Source: Aminipila sp963524205
Lineage (GTDB): Bacteria; Bacillota; Clostridia; Peptostreptococcales; Anaerovoracaceae
DNA: 64,000 nt
Assembly: GCA_963524205.1 (NCBI GenBank)
Contig: CAURED010000013.1
Coordinates: 1-64,000, forward strand
Reading direction: 5' to 3'
Numbering within the stretch: the first letter of the stretch is position 1; every line of letters starts with the position of its first letter. Positions 9,117 through 17,959 of this stretch are shown in pieces. The notes beneath the pieces are model-generated. The model did no database searches. It saw only the letters and a program-made list of their open reading frames with translations, and was not told the origin of the DNA. The position numbers and the translations under genes are program-made.

Positions 9117-9515
9117 TTATCTGCATTTTATATTAAAAGTTCTATCTACTATATCGTGTACTAATGCAGCTTCTTCCGTATCTGCTAGTGTGTAATACGT
9201 TTCTTTTCCGTCTTTTCTACTAACAATCAACCCCGACTGTTTTAACAATCGTAAATGATGAGAAACCGCTGGAGAGCTCATCTCTATAGCGGCAGCAATA
9301 TTTGCAACACAGTCTTCACTATGACACAACAGCCATAATATCTTTAATCGGGTACTATCACTTATCATTTGAAAAGTGCTTGCCGTCTGTTCAAAAACAA
9401 TAGGTTCAGGTTTATGTTCAATAAGCTTGGCTGTCCTGCTACCATGATCATGTGGTAATTCAATATGTATAGGACATTGTAAGCACTTACAAGATCTGAT
9501 TTCTTGATTATCCAT
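9117..9515 (-). CDS. ArsR/SmtB-family metal-responsive repressor (CadC-like)
   Basis: A 132-residue winged-helix regulator of the ArsR/SmtB family. The DNA-reading helix is MSSPAVSHHLRLLKQSGLI at about residues 79-97. Candidate metal ligands are the N-terminal CKCLQC group, a cysteine in the alpha3-type motif SEDCVANIA, and acidic or His residues in the C-terminal helix (VHDIVDR) followed by a final Cys. Repressors of this type leave DNA when metal binds. It precedes the efflux ATPase, so it most likely controls itself and that pump. The ATG follows GAAAGGGAG. Confidence 0.9.
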   Translation of the reverse strand: MDNQEIRSCKCLQCPIHIELPHDHGSRTAKLIEHKPEPIVFEQTASTFQMISDSTRLKILWLLCHSEDCVANIAAAIEMSSPAVSHHLRLLKQSGLIVSRKDGKETYYTLADTEEAALVHDIVDRTFNIKCR

Positions 9516-9530
9516 TTATTTAACTCCCTT

Positions 9531-9617
9531 TCATGACCTATCCCAATTTGTGAAACAAATTGTTGGAAGGTCAGATGCTAAAAAATCACTATTATTAATT
9601 TTGGATTTTTATCGTAC
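9531..9617 (-). repeat. Tandem leader repeat, unit 2 (hairpin)
   Basis: The second of two 85-86 base units in the leader of the metal-efflux operon. On the plus strand it contains GACCT ... AGGTC enclosing CAATTTGT-GAA-ACAAATTG, a perfect 8-bp inner stem. It ends just before the ArsR ribosome binding site. Confidence 0.75.
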
Positions 9618-9702
9618 CATGACCTATCTCAAATTGTGAAACAAATTGTTGGAAGGTCAGATGCTAAAAATAACAAATTTAGTTTTTTAGATTCTTATCG
9701 TA
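9617..9702 (-). repeat. Tandem leader repeat, unit 1 (hairpin)
   Basis: The upstream copy of the same unit. On the minus strand both units begin TACGATAA(G/A)AATC and share the block from TTTTTAGCATCTGACC to GATAGGTCATG with very few differences. The inner stem here has one changed base. The spacer parts between the start motif and the hairpin differ more, so selection may act on the hairpin. Confidence 0.75.
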
Positions 9703-9731
9703 TATATCTTTTTAATTAAACGCGTTAACAA
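9703..9731 (-). promoter_or_regulatory. Candidate promoter of the arsR-cadA operon
   Basis: On the minus strand TTGTTA (9726-9731), 17 bases, GATATA (9703-9708). Use of this promoter would give a leader of roughly 180 bases holding both hairpin repeats. Confidence 0.45.
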
Positions 9732-9736
9732 TTAAA

Positions 9737-9758
9737 CGATTAAGCAACTGTTTAATCG
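9737..9758. promoter_or_regulatory. Candidate ArsR-type operator
   Basis: Inverted repeat CGATTAA-N8-TTAATCG just upstream of the candidate -35. AT-rich imperfect palindromes of this size are usual for ArsR/SmtB repressors. The assignment rests on position and symmetry only. Confidence 0.4.
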
Positions 9759-9766
9759 AATTATAA

Positions 9767-9800
9767 ATAAAATTCCCTACTATGTCAATAGGGAATTTTT
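9767..9800 (-). terminator. Terminator of the first chemoreceptor gene
   Basis: AAAATTCCCT pairs with AGGGAATTTT across an 11-base loop, with T-rich sequence after it on the minus strand. It follows the stop codon of the chemoreceptor gene at 9812. Confidence 0.7.
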
Positions 9801-9811
9801 ATTTTTATCTA

Positions 9812-11824
9812 TTATCTGATTTTAAATTTAGCAATTAATTCTTTTAGCAGATTTGCCTGGCTAGAAAGTTCTTCACTTGCTGCTGCTGTTTCTTCTGCTG
9901 TAGCAGAATTAGTTTGTACAACAGTAGAAATTTGGTCTACTCCTACGGTTACTTGATTCATGAACTCTGCTTGTTGATTACCAGCCTCAGAGATTTCATC
10001 TATTACTGTTGCTGAGTGCTTTGTATTTACTACGATTTTCTCTAAAGAAGCAGCCGTTTCATCCACTATTTTTGTTCCATTTTCTACTGCAGCGATGGCT
10101 GTTTCAATCAAGGAAGTAGTATCCTTCGCAGCGTTTCCACTCTTTGCTGCTAAGTTTCTAACTTCATCAGCAACAACAGCGAAACCCTTTCCAGCTTCTC
10201 CTGCTCTTGCCGCTTCTACTGCTGCATTAAGGGCAAGAATATTAGTCTGGAAGGCAATATCATCTATTGCTTTGATAATATTGCTGATTTGATTAGAAGC
10301 ACTCTTTATCTCTCCCATAGCACTTATCATTTTCGTCATTTGCTTATTACCATGCTCAACTTCTTTTTCGGATTCTGATGAAATATTACTTGCTTCATTA
10401 GCATTTTGTGCACTCTTTTTAATTCCCTCTGAAATTTCCATAATTGTAGCAGACAATTCTTCAACTGAACTTGCCTGTTGCATTGAACCCTGAGACAACT
10501 GCTGCGCACCATTTGCCAACTGCTCAGACCCAGTAGCAACTTGATCTGCAGAAACTGCAATTTCTGAGAAAGTCTGAATAAAGGTTCTCTGGATATCTAA
10601 CAAAGCACCTTTTATTTTAGCAAATTCTCCTACATAATCCTGCTTTAATTCAAACACCAAATTTCCAGAAGCCATTTCCCCTAGTACAAAAGAAACCTCA
10701 TCAATATATTTTATGTATTCCCTTAGTCTGACAACAGTTCTATCCAGGCCCTCAGCAACCTGTCCAGTTTCATCAACCGCCCTTGTGTCAACGGTTACTT
10801 CTAAGTCTCCATCCGCAATCTGATGTGCATTTGCAGCCAAACGCTTCAGTGGTTTAACAATTCCCCTTGCAATGATGACGATTACTAAAGAAAGGATTAG
10901 CAACGCAGCTACAAAGATACCTAAGCTTACTTCCATTAAAACACTGTAATCCTGATAAAATTCTTCTTCTGGTAGAGAGGACAATACACTCCATCCAGTA
11001 TTGCCAATCAAGCAATAATAACTATACAGGGTCTCTCCATCTTTTTCATATGAAAAATAATTTTCTTTCTGTTTTTCATATGCTTTAACAATCTCACTTG
11101 ATAATCCAATATCCTTTACATTTTTCATAATATTGTCAGAATTTTTATCGTAAATTACTGAACCATCATCTGATAAAAATATAAAGAATCCAGTATCTCC
11201 TAGAGTATAACTTGCCATCGTTTTTTCCAAATTATCTAAAGCAATATCTACACCTACTGCTCCTATCATTTCTTTCGTAACGCTATCATATACTGGAGCT
11301 GCCGCTGTGACTACCAGCTTACCAGTAACATCATCCTTATAAGGAGGTGTTAAAATAGGAATATTTTTTTCCTGCAATAATATATACCATGGTCTTGTTG
11401 TTATATCTCGATTAGTAGCGGTTATTAATCCATCATCTTGAACTGCCTGCCCAGAATCAAAATCTACCACCCATGCCCAGAAAATGTTATCTGAATCCAT
11501 AGCCTTAAGATTCGCCAAAGTGTTTATTAATCCGGTATAATCTTCACTTGATGTTACACTTCCCCATGTCACATTTTTAAAAATCGGTTGCATTTGAGGA
11601 TCTATAGAAAATGTCTCTACTAACTTTAGATATTTTGTAAAAAAATTTTCAACTTGATATGAAGCTTGTTTTGAGTTTGAAGTCAATGTTTCCTCTGTTG
11701 ATGCCTCCACCTGCGATCTAACCAATGAAAAAATACTAACTAGCAGGATACATAAACAAAGGATGACCGGCACTATAACTCCTATTAAAAACTTTAACAA
11801 TATACTTTTCTTTAAAATATTCAT
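9812..11824 (-). CDS. Methyl-accepting chemotaxis protein (dCache type), copy 1
   Basis: A 670-residue transmembrane chemoreceptor. Residues about 10-35 and 300-325 are membrane segments bracketing an extracytoplasmic dCache-type sensor (RPWYILLQEKNIPILTPPYK, GAVGVDIALDNL). A HAMP domain and a long coiled-coil signalling domain follow, with the hairpin-tip core DIAFQTNILALNAAVEAARA. It controls the CheA kinase in response to an unknown ligand. A good GGGAGGAG precedes the ATG. It is about 96% identical by eye to the next receptor from the second membrane segment onward, but much less so in the sensor. The pair arose by duplication. Confidence 0.93.
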   Translation of the reverse strand: MNILKKSILLKFLIGVIVPVILCLCILLVSIFSLVRSQVEASTEETLTSNSKQASYQVENFFTKYLKLVETFSIDPQMQPIFKNVTWGSVTSSEDYTGLINTLANLKAMDSDNIFWAWVVDFDSGQAVQDDGLITATNRDITTRPWYILLQEKNIPILTPPYKDDVTGKLVVTAAAPVYDSVTKEMIGAVGVDIALDNLEKTMASYTLGDTGFFIFLSDDGSVIYDKNSDNIMKNVKDIGLSSEIVKAYEKQKENYFSYEKDGETLYSYYCLIGNTGWSVLSSLPEEEFYQDYSVLMEVSLGIFVAALLILSLVIVIIARGIVKPLKRLAANAHQIADGDLEVTVDTRAVDETGQVAEGLDRTVVRLREYIKYIDEVSFVLGEMASGNLVFELKQDYVGEFAKIKGALLDIQRTFIQTFSEIAVSADQVATGSEQLANGAQQLSQGSMQQASSVEELSATIMEISEGIKKSAQNANEASNISSESEKEVEHGNKQMTKMISAMGEIKSASNQISNIIKAIDDIAFQTNILALNAAVEAARAGEAGKGFAVVADEVRNLAAKSGNAAKDTTSLIETAIAAVENGTKIVDETAASLEKIVVNTKHSATVIDEISEAGNQQAEFMNQVTVGVDQISTVVQTNSATAEETAAASEELSSQANLLKELIAKFKIR

Positions 11825-11878
11825 ATCGTCTCTCCTCCCAAAAATTAATTTTTCAGAATTATTTGTTATATTGTATTT

Positions 11879-11907
11879 ATTTTATATTAAATATATTATT
11901 TTGTCAC
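11879..11907 (-). promoter_or_regulatory. Candidate promoter of chemoreceptor copy 1
   Basis: On the minus strand GTGACA (11902-11907), 17 bases, TAAAAT (11879-11884). The same -10 and spacing occur before the paralogue. No sigma-28-type motif was seen. Confidence 0.45.
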
Positions 11908-12083
11908 CAATTACTTGTATATTTCTACATTATTTTACATAATAGTTATATTTGCATCAATTTGCTTATATATTACAACTCACACTCAATATAAATTTCA
12001 ATTGTGAGTTGGGCCAAGAAAGAAAAATTTGCAAGTAGTGATTATATAGGTATCACACTAATAAGCAAATTATATGGAAACTA
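11908..12083. other. Intergenic stretch between the two chemoreceptor genes
   Basis: Part of a 331-base gap. Apart from the listed promoter and terminator it contains AT-rich sequence and an inverted pair around 11975-12012 (CAACTCACACTCAAT-like against ATTGTGAGTTGGG). No ORF or RNA gene is evident. Confidence 0.4.
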
Positions 12084-12119
12084 AAAAGACTGAGTCCGGT
12101 TTAATACCGGATTCAGTCT
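12084..12119 (-). terminator. Terminator of chemoreceptor copy 2
   Basis: GACTGA-TCCGGT pairs with ACCGGA-TCAGTC (one internal mismatch), followed on the minus strand by TTTTTAG. It lies about 40 bases after the stop codon. Confidence 0.85.
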
Positions 12120-12155
12120 CAAGGAGTAGCTTAATAAATTTTCCAATGGATTCAA

Positions 12156-14171
12156 TTATCTAATTTTAAATCTAGCAATTAATTCTTTTAACAGATTTGC
12201 CTGGCTAGAAAGTTCTTCACTTGCTGCTGCTGTTTCTTCTGCTGTAGCAGAATTAGTTTGTACAACAGTAGAAATTTGGTCTACTCCTACGGTTACTTGA
12301 TTCATGAACTCTGCTTGTTGATTACCAGCCTCAGAGATTTCATCTATTACTGTTGCTGAGTGCTTTGTATTTACTACGATTTTCTCTAAAGAAGCAGCCG
12401 TTTCATCCACTATTTTTGTTCCATTTTCTACTGCAGCGATGGCTGTTTCAATCAAGGAAGTAGTATCCTTCGCCGCATTTCCACTCTTTGCTGCTAAGTT
12501 TCTAACCTCATCAGCGACAACAGCAAAACCCTTTCCGGCTTCTCCTGCTCTTGCCGCTTCTACTGCCGCATTAAGTGCAAGAATATTAGTCTGGAAGGCA
12601 ATATCATCTATTGCTTTAATAATATTGCTGATTTGATTAGAAGCACTTTTTATCTCTTCCATAGCACTTATCATTTTCGTCATTTGCTGATTACCATGCT
12701 CAACTTCTATTTCTGATTCTGACGAAATGCTACTTGCTTCATTGGCATTTTGTGCACTCTTTTTTATTCCTTCTGAAATTTCCATTATTGTCGCGGACAG
12801 TTCTTCAACTGAGCTTGCCTGTTGCATTGAACCCTGAGATAATTGTTGCGCACCTTGTGCCAATTGCTCGGACCCAGTAGCAACTTGATCTGCAGAAACT
12901 GAAATTTCTGAGAAAGTCTGAATAAAGGTCCTCTGGATATCTAACAAAGCGTCTTTTATTTTAGCAAATTCTCCTACATAATCCTGTTTTAATTCAAAAA
13001 CTAAATTTCCAGAAGCCATTTCCCCTAGAATAAAGGAAACCTCATCAATATATTTTATGTACTCTCTTAATCTTACAACCGTTCTGTCTAGCCCTTCAGC
13101 GACCTGGCCAGTCTCATCAACAGCTTTTGTATCTACGATTACTTCTAAGTCACCATCCGCAATCTGATTTGCGTTTGCAGCCAAACGCTTCAACGGCTTA
13201 ACAATTCCTTTTGCAATAATGACTATTACTAATGAAAGAATTAGTAGAGCGGCTACAAAGATACCCAAGCTTACTTTCATTAAAACACTGTAATCCTGAT
13301 AAAATTCTTCTTCTGGCAAAGAGGATAATACGCTCCATCCTGTATCACTAATCAGGCTATAGTAACCAAAAACTGGTTCCTTATCTTTTTCATAAGCAAA
13401 ATACTTTTCTGTCTTTTTTTCAAATGCATCAATAAGTTCTTCAGACAATCCAATATCCTTTACATTTTTCATAATATTATCAGCCTTCTTATCGTACACT
13501 ACTGAGCCATCAGCTGATAAAAATACGAAGAATCCTGTGTCTCCTAAAGTATAACTTGCCATAATTTTCTCCAAGTTATCTAAAGTAATGTCCACACCTA
13601 CTGCACCAATTATTTGTTTAGTAACACTATCATATACCGGAGAGGCCGCAGTTACTACCAGTTTACCTGTAGCTGTATCAACATATGGTTGTGACAAAAT
13701 GGTACCATTCTTTTCCGTCATTAATATATACCAAGGTCTCCCTGTGATATCCCAATCAGCACCTGATGTGAATCCATCAGACTGTGTAAGTTGACTGGAG
13801 TCAACGTCTGCTACCCATGTGGACAAAATGTTTTCTGAATCCATAGCTTGAATACCAACCAAACTTCTTTTAACATTAGGAAATACTTCAGGTGATGTTA
13901 TTATAGTTCCTTTTGTTACATTCATAAAAAGCTGCTGTACATCAGGATTTAAAGCTAAGGTTTCACTCATTTTTATGTATTGTGTAAAGAAATTCTCAAC
14001 TTGAAAAGCCGCCTGTTTTGAATTTGCCGTTAAGGTTTCTGCTGTAGATTCTTCCACCTGCGTTTTAACTAACGAAAAAATACTAACTAGCAGGATACAT
14101 AAACAAATTACGACGGGTATTATAACTCCTATTAAGAATTTTAATAGTATACTTTTTTTGAAAATATTCAT
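12156..14171 (-). CDS. Methyl-accepting chemotaxis protein (dCache type), copy 2
   Basis: A 671-residue paralogue of the receptor at 9812, with the same order of membrane segment, dCache sensor, membrane segment, HAMP and signalling domain (DIAFQTNILALNAAVEAARA). The sensor differs clearly (for example GTILSQPYVDTATG in place of PILTPPYKDDVTG), so the ligands probably differ while the output is shared. The last few hundred bases are almost unchanged at DNA level compared with copy 1. It has its own promoter and terminator and GGAGGAG before the ATG. Confidence 0.93.
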   Translation of the reverse strand: MNIFKKSILLKFLIGVIIPVVICLCILLVSIFSLVKTQVEESTAETLTANSKQAAFQVENFFTQYIKMSETLALNPDVQQLFMNVTKGTIITSPEVFPNVKRSLVGIQAMDSENILSTWVADVDSSQLTQSDGFTSGADWDITGRPWYILMTEKNGTILSQPYVDTATGKLVVTAASPVYDSVTKQIIGAVGVDITLDNLEKIMASYTLGDTGFFVFLSADGSVVYDKKADNIMKNVKDIGLSEELIDAFEKKTEKYFAYEKDKEPVFGYYSLISDTGWSVLSSLPEEEFYQDYSVLMKVSLGIFVAALLILSLVIVIIAKGIVKPLKRLAANANQIADGDLEVIVDTKAVDETGQVAEGLDRTVVRLREYIKYIDEVSFILGEMASGNLVFELKQDYVGEFAKIKDALLDIQRTFIQTFSEISVSADQVATGSEQLAQGAQQLSQGSMQQASSVEELSATIMEISEGIKKSAQNANEASSISSESEIEVEHGNQQMTKMISAMEEIKSASNQISNIIKAIDDIAFQTNILALNAAVEAARAGEAGKGFAVVADEVRNLAAKSGNAAKDTTSLIETAIAAVENGTKIVDETAASLEKIVVNTKHSATVIDEISEAGNQQAEFMNQVTVGVDQISTVVQTNSATAEETAAASEELSSQANLLKELIARFKIR

Positions 14172-14231
14172 ATTGCCATCTCCTCCTTACAAGTTTTCCC
14201 ATTTTTTAGAATATTTTGTATTGTGTGTCTT

Positions 14232-14260
14232 ATTTTACAATATTATTACAGACTTGTCCA
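14232..14260 (-). promoter_or_regulatory. Candidate promoter of chemoreceptor copy 2
   Basis: On the minus strand TGGACA (14255-14260), 17 bases, TAAAAT (14232-14237), about 60 bases before the start codon. Confidence 0.5.
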
Positions 14261-14447
14261 CTATTTATTGACAATTTTCTACATTTTTTTCTCTTTTTAG
14301 TCATAAAACGCTATGCTATATAAAAATACCTCCTTACACCGAGACGTTATTATTTATGACTTGCATGTTTATGCACATATAAGTTATTCTATAATGGGTT
14401 AAATACCCAATTTATAAAAGCCAAATCTATCTTGGAGGATAAATAAA

Positions 14448-15320
14448 ATGAAGTCAACTGGAAATATAATGAAATCCCAGCCCGCTTATCGATTAAAAGA
14501 TATTCTGTTGATAATCCTGGGGAGTTTTATCGTAGCTGCTGGTGTTCAACTGTTCTACGTTCCCGGAAATATTCTTGGTGGGGGTATTACGGCTATATCA
14601 ATTATGTTACATATATTAACTGGCAGCAATGTGGCCATGGCCACGTTTATTCTAAACATACCTATACTAGTCTTAGGTTATTTTTTAGTAAACAGGCAGT
14701 TTATGATTTACAGTACCCTCGGCATGATTGGTATGACAGGATTTATGAAACTTCTTGAAGTAGTTCCCATTCCTTCTGATTCTCTGTTCACTTGTATTGT
14801 TTCCGGTGGACTCCTGGTAGGTTGTGGTGGTGGAATTATGCTGAAATGCAATGGTTCTGGCGCGGGTACAGATGTCATATGTCGAATCATAAACAAATAT
14901 ACGTCCTTCCAGATAGGGAGTATTTCTCTTGCTATTAATGCTGTTCTTGTCATGCTAGCTGCTTTTTTCCTTGGACTGGATATTGCAATTGCAACTATTA
15001 CAACTTTATTTATTACAACACGCGTTGTAAACTACATAGTTGATGGATTGAATTATAAGAGGATGGTACTTATCATTACTGATAAAGGCGATGAAATTGC
15101 CGTTGCTTTATCCGAAGAATTCGGCCGGGGAGTTACCATCAGCCATGTTACCGGAGCATATTTAGGAAAAGAAAAATCGCAGATTATGTGCACCATAAAC
15201 ATACATGAAACTCCGCGCCTTAAAAATATCGTTCTTGAGTTGGATTCGCAGGCCTTTATATCTATGTTTGAAAGTACTGCTGTGATTGGAAGCTCATTTA
15301 AAAGTAAATTAAGCAAATAA
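14448..15320 (+). CDS. YitT-family membrane protein (DUF161 + DUF2179)
   Basis: A 290-residue protein with about five membrane segments (DUF161), with GGG-rich turns such as NILGGGITAISIML and SGAGTDVICRI. A soluble C-terminal DUF2179 domain follows (about 205-285; GRGVTISHVTGAYLGKEK). This is the standard YitT architecture. Function is not established; some relatives affect antibiotic or stress tolerance. It stands alone: CTTGGAGGA precedes the ATG and a terminator follows. Confidence 0.88.
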   Translation: MKSTGNIMKSQPAYRLKDILLIILGSFIVAAGVQLFYVPGNILGGGITAISIMLHILTGSNVAMATFILNIPILVLGYFLVNRQFMIYSTLGMIGMTGFMKLLEVVPIPSDSLFTCIVSGGLLVGCGGGIMLKCNGSGAGTDVICRIINKYTSFQIGSISLAINAVLVMLAAFFLGLDIAIATITTLFITTRVVNYIVDGLNYKRMVLIITDKGDEIAVALSEEFGRGVTISHVTGAYLGKEKSQIMCTINIHETPRLKNIVLELDSQAFISMFESTAVIGSSFKSKLSK

Positions 15321-15335
15321 ATTCACAGATATACC

Positions 15336-15368
15336 AAAGCGCCCCGCTAAAAATCAGCAGGGCGCTTT
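15336..15368 (+). terminator. Terminator after the yitT-like gene
   Basis: AAAGCGCCCCGCT pairs with AGCAGGGCGCTTT (one mismatch) around a short A-rich loop. The T run is short. Confidence 0.7.
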
Positions 15369-15438
15369 GTAAATACTCTATATAAAAGTTATAATTGGCA
15401 GGGTTTCAGGTGAAAAAAAGCCGCAGAATATGCCCTAC

Positions 15439-16461
15439 TTATGCCCTTCCAAATCCACAATCAGGATATATGCACTTTTCGCAGTTTAAACACAAGCCTC
15501 CTTGCGCCAGCTTTTTTATGTCTTGTCTGGTTACTTTTTCCCTTGCTAAAAGCCTTGGGGCAATTAAATCAAATATGCTGACTCTGCTATACATAACACA
15601 ACCCGGCAATCCAACTACTGGTACAGCATCGATATAGGCTAACATAAACATGGCTCCTGGCAAAACGGGTGCTCCATAGGTTATAATTTGGCCTCCAGCA
15701 GTTCGAATTCCAGATGGAGTTTTATCATCCGGATCAACAGACATTCCTCCTGTCACACAGACCATCTCTGCACCCTCTTCCAGCAGTCTCTTTATGCATT
15801 CTGCTATCATATTCTCATCATCATCAGAAAACACTTGTTTTATAACCATACTCCCCAATGCTTCAAACTTTTTTACTAGCACAGGTCCAAACTTATCCTC
15901 AATGGTTCCAGAGTAAACCTCGCTTCCAGTTGTTACAACACCTATTTTCAAAGGTTGCAACTTCCTTATTTCGATAATATGCTCTGCACGGCAGACCTCT
16001 TCAGCCTTTTTCACTATATCTTCTGCTACAAATAAGGGAATAACTCTAGTTCCCGCCAGTTTATCTCCTGCCTTAACAAGTCTATTCCCATGAATGCTGG
16101 CAAACATAATCTCATCTTGCTCTAACAAATTACATAACTTCTCTGTATTAATTTTTAATAGGCCATCATATTCTGCAAACAGTTCAATTTTTCCTTCTGA
16201 GGGTTGTGACATAACAATCCCTGAGCCAGCTGCCGCCTCTGCGATTCTTCTTGCTGCATCATTTTCATGTACGTCATTATCATTTTTTTCTACAACATAT
16301 AATCTTTTCTTACCCATAGATAAAAGTACAGGTATATCCTCTTCAGTGACTACTTGTCCTTTCTTAAATCTAGGGCCTTTATATTCACCCGGAACGATCT
16401 GAGTCAAGTCATGAACCAGAACTGTCCCCACTGCATCTTCCACATTTATTTCTTTCATCAT
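15439..16461 (-). CDS. Molybdopterin-binding protein, MoeA-like, with Cys-rich C-terminus
   Basis: A 340-residue protein. The central and C-terminal part is a MoaB/MoeA-type molybdopterin-binding fold (KIGVVTTGSEVYSG, CVTGGMSVDPDDKTP, LPGAMFMLAYIDAVPVVGLP). It is shorter than full MoeA and starts with its own domain (VGTVLVHDLTQIVPGEYKG). The tail holds four cysteines, CLNCEKCIYPDCGFG, which could bind a metal or iron-sulfur centre. Proteins like this accompany XdhC in clostridial gene sets that mature molybdenum hydroxylases. It overlaps xdhC by four bases, so the two are co-translated. The exact reaction is unknown. Confidence 0.82.
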   Translation of the reverse strand: MMKEINVEDAVGTVLVHDLTQIVPGEYKGPRFKKGQVVTEEDIPVLLSMGKKRLYVVEKNDNDVHENDAARRIAEAAAGSGIVMSQPSEGKIELFAEYDGLLKINTEKLCNLLEQDEIMFASIHGNRLVKAGDKLAGTRVIPLFVAEDIVKKAEEVCRAEHIIEIRKLQPLKIGVVTTGSEVYSGTIEDKFGPVLVKKFEALGSMVIKQVFSDDDENMIAECIKRLLEEGAEMVCVTGGMSVDPDDKTPSGIRTAGGQIITYGAPVLPGAMFMLAYIDAVPVVGLPGCVMYSRVSIFDLIAPRLLAREKVTRQDIKKLAQGGLCLNCEKCIYPDCGFGRA

Positions 16462-17282
16462 TTCTCCTCTGCAAGAGCTCTAACCTTTATCATCTCTGCT
16501 GTAATACTTATTGCAATCTCTTCTGGAGTCTCTGCTTTAATGTCTATCCCTATTGGTGAATGTACCTTTTGAAGCTTTTCCCTTGATATTCCTTCCTTCT
16601 CAAGAAGTTCAAAGGTGTGTGCAACCTTTTTCCTGCTTCCAATCATCCCAATGTATGCACATTCAAGCTCAAGACTACGTTTTAATACTTCATAATCACC
16701 TGCATGACCCCTTGTAATGATGACTATATAACTATTTTTGTCCGGTTTTAACTGTCTAAAAGCATTTTTGTAATCATCTATTTTTAAAATACCTTTTGAT
16801 TTTGAAAACCTTTCACGATTAACAAACTCTTCTCTGTCATCAACAACAACTGTATCAAATCCCACATAACGGAGAACTGGTTCCACTGCCATCCCTACAT
16901 GACCTGCTCCAAAAATATAGGCTATACTTTTAACTCTAAACTCCTTTAAAAACTTCTCTGCATTGCCCGCATTAATATATTCAAAGCAAATATCTACGTC
17001 TCCACCACATCTCATGTCTAAACTCTGTATTTTACCTGGAGTTAATACAAAATGATGTGTATAAGGCTGTTTATTTTCAAACAATTTCAATGCCATTTTT
17101 TCAGTTTCTTTCTCAAGAATTCCTCCACCTACCGTGCCTAAACTGCTGCCATCCCTCCGCATAAGCAGCCATGCTCCTTTTTTTCTAGGTGTAGAACCTT
17201 TCGTATCAACTACTTTTGCCACAACAAAGTCTTCTCCGTTTTTAATCAGCTCTTTAGCCAATTCCATTATATTTGTTTTCAT
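16458..17282 (-). CDS. XdhC/CoxI-family molybdenum cofactor maturation protein
   Basis: A 274-residue two-domain protein. The XdhC/CoxI domain is at the N-terminus (VVDTKGSTPRKKGAWLLMRR, GTVGGGILE) and the Rossmann-like XdhC_C domain follows (IAYIFGAGHVGMAVEPVLRY, YIGMIGSRKK). Family members bind molybdenum cofactor, help sulfurate it and deliver it to xanthine dehydrogenase-type enzymes. No such enzyme is in the window. It begins inside the end of modB (29-base overlap) and ends inside the MoeA-like gene. Confidence 0.9.
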   Translation of the reverse strand: MKTNIMELAKELIKNGEDFVVAKVVDTKGSTPRKKGAWLLMRRDGSSLGTVGGGILEKETEKMALKLFENKQPYTHHFVLTPGKIQSLDMRCGGDVDICFEYINAGNAEKFLKEFRVKSIAYIFGAGHVGMAVEPVLRYVGFDTVVVDDREEFVNRERFSKSKGILKIDDYKNAFRQLKPDKNSYIVIITRGHAGDYEVLKRSLELECAYIGMIGSRKKVAHTFELLEKEGISREKLQKVHSPIGIDIKAETPEEIAISITAEMIKVRALAEEK

Positions 17283-17940
17283 TTATTAAGCTCCTTTTAA
17301 GCCAGTGATTTAAACAAAATACCATAATAAAGCTAAGTAATGTCATTATAAGTACCAACACATTAGCCAGATGTTCTTTTCCTGCGTCTACGGCAAAATA
17401 AATAGCCGTTGATATGGTCTGGGTTTTTCCCGGAATGTTTCCTGCTACCATAAGTGTAGCCCCAAACTCCCCCATACTGCGGGCAAAGCTTAAAACAATA
17501 CCACTTATAATCCCCGGCATAGCCAAAGGTAATGTAATTTTCCAAAAGACCTGCCATTTATTTGCCCCTAAATCCCGAGCTGCATCTTCGTAAACTAAAT
17601 CAACGGAAATCAGCCCTGTTTTTGCACTTTGATACATTAACGGTAAGGAAACTACACTTGCTGCAATTACGCAGGCTACCCATGTAAATATTATCTGAAG
17701 GTCAAAATGCTCCATCAGGAACGATCCAACTGGGCCTCTTTTCCCCAGTAAAACAAGTAGTATATACCCCAGTACAGAAGGGGGGAGTATCATGGGCAGT
17801 ATGAGAATTGTCTCCCAAATGTTTTTCCCCGGAATATTTTTTCTTACCATAATATAGGCACAAATTGTACCTATAAAGAAAGCCACTATGGTTGCCAAAA
17901 TTGCAACTTTTAAAGATAGTAATATAGGTTGTATTATCAT
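17254..17940 (-). CDS. modB: Molybdate ABC transporter permease ModB
   Basis: A 228-residue permease with about five to six membrane segments. The coupling-helix signature is EDAARDLGANKWQVFWKITLPLAMPGI, shown by residues near 135-160, followed by SFARSMGEFGATLMVAGNIP, which is strongly ModB/CysT-like. It directly follows modA. No modC ATPase gene is next to it, so the ATPase must be encoded elsewhere or supplied by another transporter. Confidence 0.93.
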   Translation of the reverse strand: MIIQPILLSLKVAILATIVAFFIGTICAYIMVRKNIPGKNIWETILILPMILPPSVLGYILLVLLGKRGPVGSFLMEHFDLQIIFTWVACVIAASVVSLPLMYQSAKTGLISVDLVYEDAARDLGANKWQVFWKITLPLAMPGIISGIVLSFARSMGEFGATLMVAGNIPGKTQTISTAIYFAVDAGKEHLANVLVLIMTLLSFIMVFCLNHWLKRSLINENKYNGIG

Positions 17941-17959
17941 TTAGACCTTCCTGTAATGT

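Noticed and set aside
9531..9702. CRISPR array
   Set aside because: Only two units lie directly abutting, without unique spacers, and no cas genes are present.
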